7,172 nt of DNA from Planctomycetaceae bacterium (GTDB lineage Bacteria > Planctomycetota > Planctomycetia > Pirellulales > Pirellulaceae). Positions 5,581-7,172 of the stretch are shown here, one piece after another. The notes beneath the pieces are model-generated. The model had not been told where the DNA came from. It searched no databases and worked only from the letters and a program-made list of their open reading frames with translations. Every line of letters starts with the position of its first letter. Position 1 is the stretch's first letter. The DNA is taken from positions 13,647-20,818 of the forward strand of contig DMPQ01000290.1 of assembly GCA_003455945.1 (NCBI GenBank), in the 5' to 3' direction. The position numbers and the translations under genes are program-made.

Positions 5581-6624
5581 TCAGTGCTGAGCGGCGAGCC
5601 AGCGCTCGGCGTCGAGCGCCGCCATGCAGCCGGTGCCGGCGCTGGTGATCGCCTGACGGTAGTAGTCGTCGGCGACATCGCCCGCAGCGAAGACTCCTTC
5701 GACACTCGTCCAGGTGCGGAACGGCTTGACCCAGCGGATGTAGCCCGCTTCGTTCGTCTCGACCTGCCCCTTCAGGAACGACGTGTTCGGCGTATGGCCG
5801 ATCGCCGCGAACATTCCTCCGCAGGCGAGTTCGCGATGCGAACCGTCGACCGTGTTCTCCAGTCGAACGCCGGTCACCTTCGTCTCGTCCCCCAGCACCT
5901 CGACCACCTGGTGGTTCCAGACGATCTCGATCTTCTCGTTGCGCGTCGCTCGATCGGCCATGATCTTCGAAGCGCGAAGCGTGTCGCGGCGATGGATCAG
6001 ATAGACGCGCGACGCGAAGTTCGTCAGATACGTCGCCTCTTCGACCGCCGAGTCACCGCCGCCGACCACGACCAGCGGCTGGTTGCGGAACATCGGCAGC
6101 GCGCCGTCACAGACGGCACAGGCGCTGACCCCTCGGTTCTTGTACTTCGCTTCGGATTCGAGCCCCAGGTAGTTCGCCCGAGCCCCGGTCGCGATGATGA
6201 TCGCCTTGGCTTCGAGCGGCTCCCCTTCGAGCGGATAGACCTTGAACGGCCGAGTCGACAGGTCGAGACGTGCGACGTCGTCGGTGACGATCCGCGTTCC
6301 GAAATTCCGCGCCTGCTGACGCATCAGGTGCATCAGTTCCGGCCCGGTCACCGCATGCTTCCCTTCGGACGGCGGGAGCAGCATCCGCTCGTTCTTGTCG
6401 AGCGCCGTATCCAGGAACTGATCCAGGTTCGCCGAGGGGAAACCGGCGTAGTTCTCGACCTCGGTCGTCAGATTCAGCTGGCCGAGCGGAAGGGTGCCGT
6501 TGATCTGGTTCTCCTCGGTCAGCGCCCCCTCGAAGACCAGCGGCTTCAGGTTGGCCCGAGCACAGTAGATGGCGGCCGACCAACCCGCAGGCCCGCTGCC
6601 GACGATCACGACGTTTTCCGACAC
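5581..6624 (-). CDS. trxB: Thioredoxin reductase (NADPH), with N-terminal insertion
   Basis: 347 aa, against about 320 in E. coli. A flavoenzyme that passes electrons from NADPH through FAD and a redox disulfide to thioredoxin in the cytoplasm. Visible elements: FAD-binding GSGPAG (10-14 region), [16 protein letters not shown] (48-63), the second FAD-domain IIIATGA (142-148), the CAVC redox pair Cys169/Cys172 followed by DGALP, NADPH-binding [12 protein letters not shown] (186-197) with HRRD (211-214), and [15 protein letters not shown] (310-323). About 22 extra residues (roughly 64-90) lie between the GFP motif and TGPELM; a similar insert is familiar from planctomycete homologues. The start is GTG at 6624, with AAGGAA 5 nt upstream. 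No thioredoxin gene is in the window. It is the first gene of the minus-strand series and is divergent from the gene at 7011. Confidence 0.97.
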   Translation of the reverse strand: MSENVVIVGSGPAGWSAAIYCARANLKPLVFEGALTEENQINGTLPLGQLNLTTEVENYAGFPSANLDQFLDTALDKNERMLLPPSEGKHAVTGPELMHLMRQQARNFGTRIVTDDVARLDLSTRPFKVYPLEGEPLEAKAIIIATGARANYLGLESEAKYKNRGVSACAVCDGALPMFRNQPLVVVGGGDSAVEEATYLTNFASRVYLIHRRDTLRASKIMADRATRNEKIEIVWNHQVVEVLGDETKVTGVRLENTVDGSHRELACGGMFAAIGHTPNTSFLKGQVETNEAGYIRWVKPFRTWTSVEGVFAAGDVADDYYRQAITSAGTGCMAALDAERWLAAQH

Positions 6625-6656
6625 GACGATTCCTTCCCAAATCCGAGATTCGAACG

Positions 6657-6685
6657 GCGGGGGGACTCCGCGATCGAGCCCCCGC
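6657..6685 (-). other. Hairpin in the trxB leader
   Basis: GCGGGGG (6657-6663) pairs with CCCCCGC (6679-6685). The 15-nt loop can close further through CTC/GAG (6666-6668 with 6676-6678). It lies 32 nt or more upstream of the trxB GTG and about 50 bp downstream of the minus-strand TATAAT, so it would be transcribed in the trxB leader. Confidence 0.4.
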
Positions 6686-6735
6686 TGCGGAGCGACTCGC
6701 CGGTTCCGCGAGCCGCACCGGCCTGGCAGGCGGGG

Positions 6736-6741
6736 ATTATA
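6736..6741 (-). promoter_or_regulatory. Perfect TATAAT -10 element facing trxB
   Basis: TATAAT is read on the minus strand (6741-6736), 111 bp upstream of the trxB GTG. This is the best -10 hexamer noticed in the gaps of this GC-rich window. The -35 is weak: CTGTCG (6765-6760) at an 18-bp spacing, 3 of 6. It sits inside an imperfect dyad, GGCGGGGAT (6729-6737) against ATCCCTGCC (6741-6749), so it could be overlapped by a regulator. The expected leader is about 105 nt. Confidence 0.5.
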
Positions 6742-6844
6742 TCCCTGCCCGCTCGGCCTCGACAGGCGACGCCGCTCGTCCGAGCTTTCCCCTCTTGCCC
6801 GATCGTCGCCCCCGAATCGGATCGGATCGGACGCGGTTCCTCGC

Positions 6845-6857
6845 CGGAGTCACTCCG
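6845..6857. promoter_or_regulatory. 13-bp palindrome, possible operator
   Basis: CGGAGT and ACTCCG flank a single central C (6851), a perfect odd palindrome. Two further outer positions also match (6842-6843 with 6859-6860). It lies between divergent genes, about 154 bp before the plus-strand start at 7011 and 104 bp behind the trxB -10. The size suits a dimeric regulator, but none is encoded in the window. Confidence 0.35.
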
Positions 6858-6874
6858 CCGATGGACCAGGGGAA

Positions 6875-6896
6875 CTCCGCGGAAAAAGTCGCGGAG
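6875..6896. promoter_or_regulatory. 7-bp inverted repeat with A-rich centre
   Basis: CTCCGCG (6875-6881) is matched by CGCGGAG (6890-6896) around GAAAAAGT, which holds the only A-run in this gap. It is 18 bp from the palindrome at 6845-6857 and shares its ACTCCG half-site (6874-6879). It could be a second site for the same regulator or an RNA hairpin. Confidence 0.35.
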
Positions 6897-7010
6897 AGCG
6901 TGTACGGATCGGACGCGCCGTCGTCACTAACCTGGCGACTGACCGAGCATCCGCGCGATGGGTCGAAGCCGACTCGCCCCGGACGATTCCCGATCCCCGC
7001 CGAGGTTCCG

Positions 7011-7172
7011 ATGCGTCTGACTCTCCGCACCCTGCTGGCTCATCTGGACGGCGTTCTCGATCGGAACGACGACGAGGTGCTGGCGAAGAAGATCGCCGAG
7101 AGCGACTACGCCCGCCGCCTGATCGATCGGATCGACGACGTCGGCCGCCGACCTCGCCTGGCCCCTCCCCAT
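7011..7172 (+). CDS. N-terminus of a planctomycete-specific protein of unknown function (3' truncated)
   Basis: 54 codons from ATG at 7011 to the window edge with no stop. GAGG lies 5 nt upstream (7002-7005). The peptide starts MRLTLRTLLAHLDGVLDRND and continues through KIAESDYARRLIDRI to RPRLAPPH. From memory, this opening ('MRLTLRTLLAYLD...', then 'KVAES...A..L..RI' and an Arg-rich turn before a Pro) marks a protein family widespread in Planctomycetes and not known to me elsewhere. The visible part is two predicted amphipathic helices with no signal peptide or catalytic motif. Its function is unknown to me. It is divergent from trxB and shares the 386-bp upstream region. Confidence 0.8.
   Translation, partial: MRLTLRTLLAHLDGVLDRNDDEVLAKKIAESDYARRLIDRIDDVGRRPRLAPPH

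Larger units (their letters stand above)
6625..7010. other. 386-bp divergent regulatory region
   Basis: It lies between divergent starts at 6624 (minus) and 7011 (plus). I see no credible gene; the one 97-codon frame on the minus strand is Arg-rich, overlaps the start at 7011 and resembles nothing I know. The region holds a TATAAT on the minus strand, a leader hairpin for trxB, a 13-bp palindrome and an inverted repeat (annotated separately), plus ATCGG repeated three times at 6816-6830. No clear plus-strand promoter was found. Confidence 0.7.

Noticed and set aside
6640..6690. tRNA-like TTCGAAT at about 6648-6655
   Set aside because: The flanking bases do not form a T-arm stem, and no acceptor, D-arm or anticodon arm can be drawn around it.
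6816..6830. ATCGG repeated three times as a functional microsatellite
   Set aside because: Three copies of a 5-mer in DNA rich in GATCG words is within chance, and no feature is associated with it.
6871..6900. ECF sigma promoter starting at GGAACT (6871-6876)
   Set aside because: No matching CGTC-like -10 occurs at the expected 16-17 bp spacing.
5518..6930. 470-codon plus-strand frame opposite trxB
   Set aside because: It is the antisense of a complete thioredoxin reductase, starts in the hairpin region and has low-complexity Arg-rich composition.
6737..7030. 97-codon minus-strand frame in the divergent region
   Set aside because: It overlaps the start of the gene at 7011, is Arg-rich, lacks a recognisable domain and covers the proposed trxB promoter.

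Overview
This is a GC-rich bacterial chromosome segment, most likely from a planctomycete. The main support is the gene entering at the right edge, whose N-terminus (starting MRLTLRTLLAHLD) matches a family I know only from Planctomycetes. The C-terminal fragment at the left edge, ending [19 protein letters not shown], is also typical of planctomycete proteins. The large thioredoxin reductase with an extra loop after its first FAD-binding region fits. No plasmid, phage, transposase, CRISPR array, rRNA or tRNA is visible.

Layout, left to right: the 3' end of a plus-strand gene (3-125); a short convergent gap with an 18-bp-period direct repeat; then five complete minus-strand genes. In their direction of transcription these are trxB (6624-5581, GTG start), asnS (5193-3805), a small exported rhodanese (3522-3103), a DUF1611/DgcN-like P-loop protein (2989-1931) and a UxaA/GarD-family sugar-acid dehydratase (1781-231). 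A divergent intergenic region (6625-7010) separates trxB from a plus-strand gene starting at 7011 that runs off the window.

The five minus-strand genes do not form one tight operon. Gaps are 387, 282, 113 and 149 bp, each gene has its own Shine-Dalgarno sequence, and most gaps hold hairpins. trxB and asnS are housekeeping genes (thiol redox and Asn-tRNA charging). The DUF1611 and UxaA genes look like a two-gene catabolic module for an acidic sugar or amino-acid-like substrate that cannot be named from sequence alone.

The coding content is ordinary. The least explained part is non-coding: the 387-bp trxB-asnS gap holds at least eight stem-loops, including two tandem 33-bp REP-like units that differ only in their loop bases. 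A near-perfect 22-bp palindrome in the rhodanese leader and palindromes in the divergent region 6625-7010 are further regulatory candidates.
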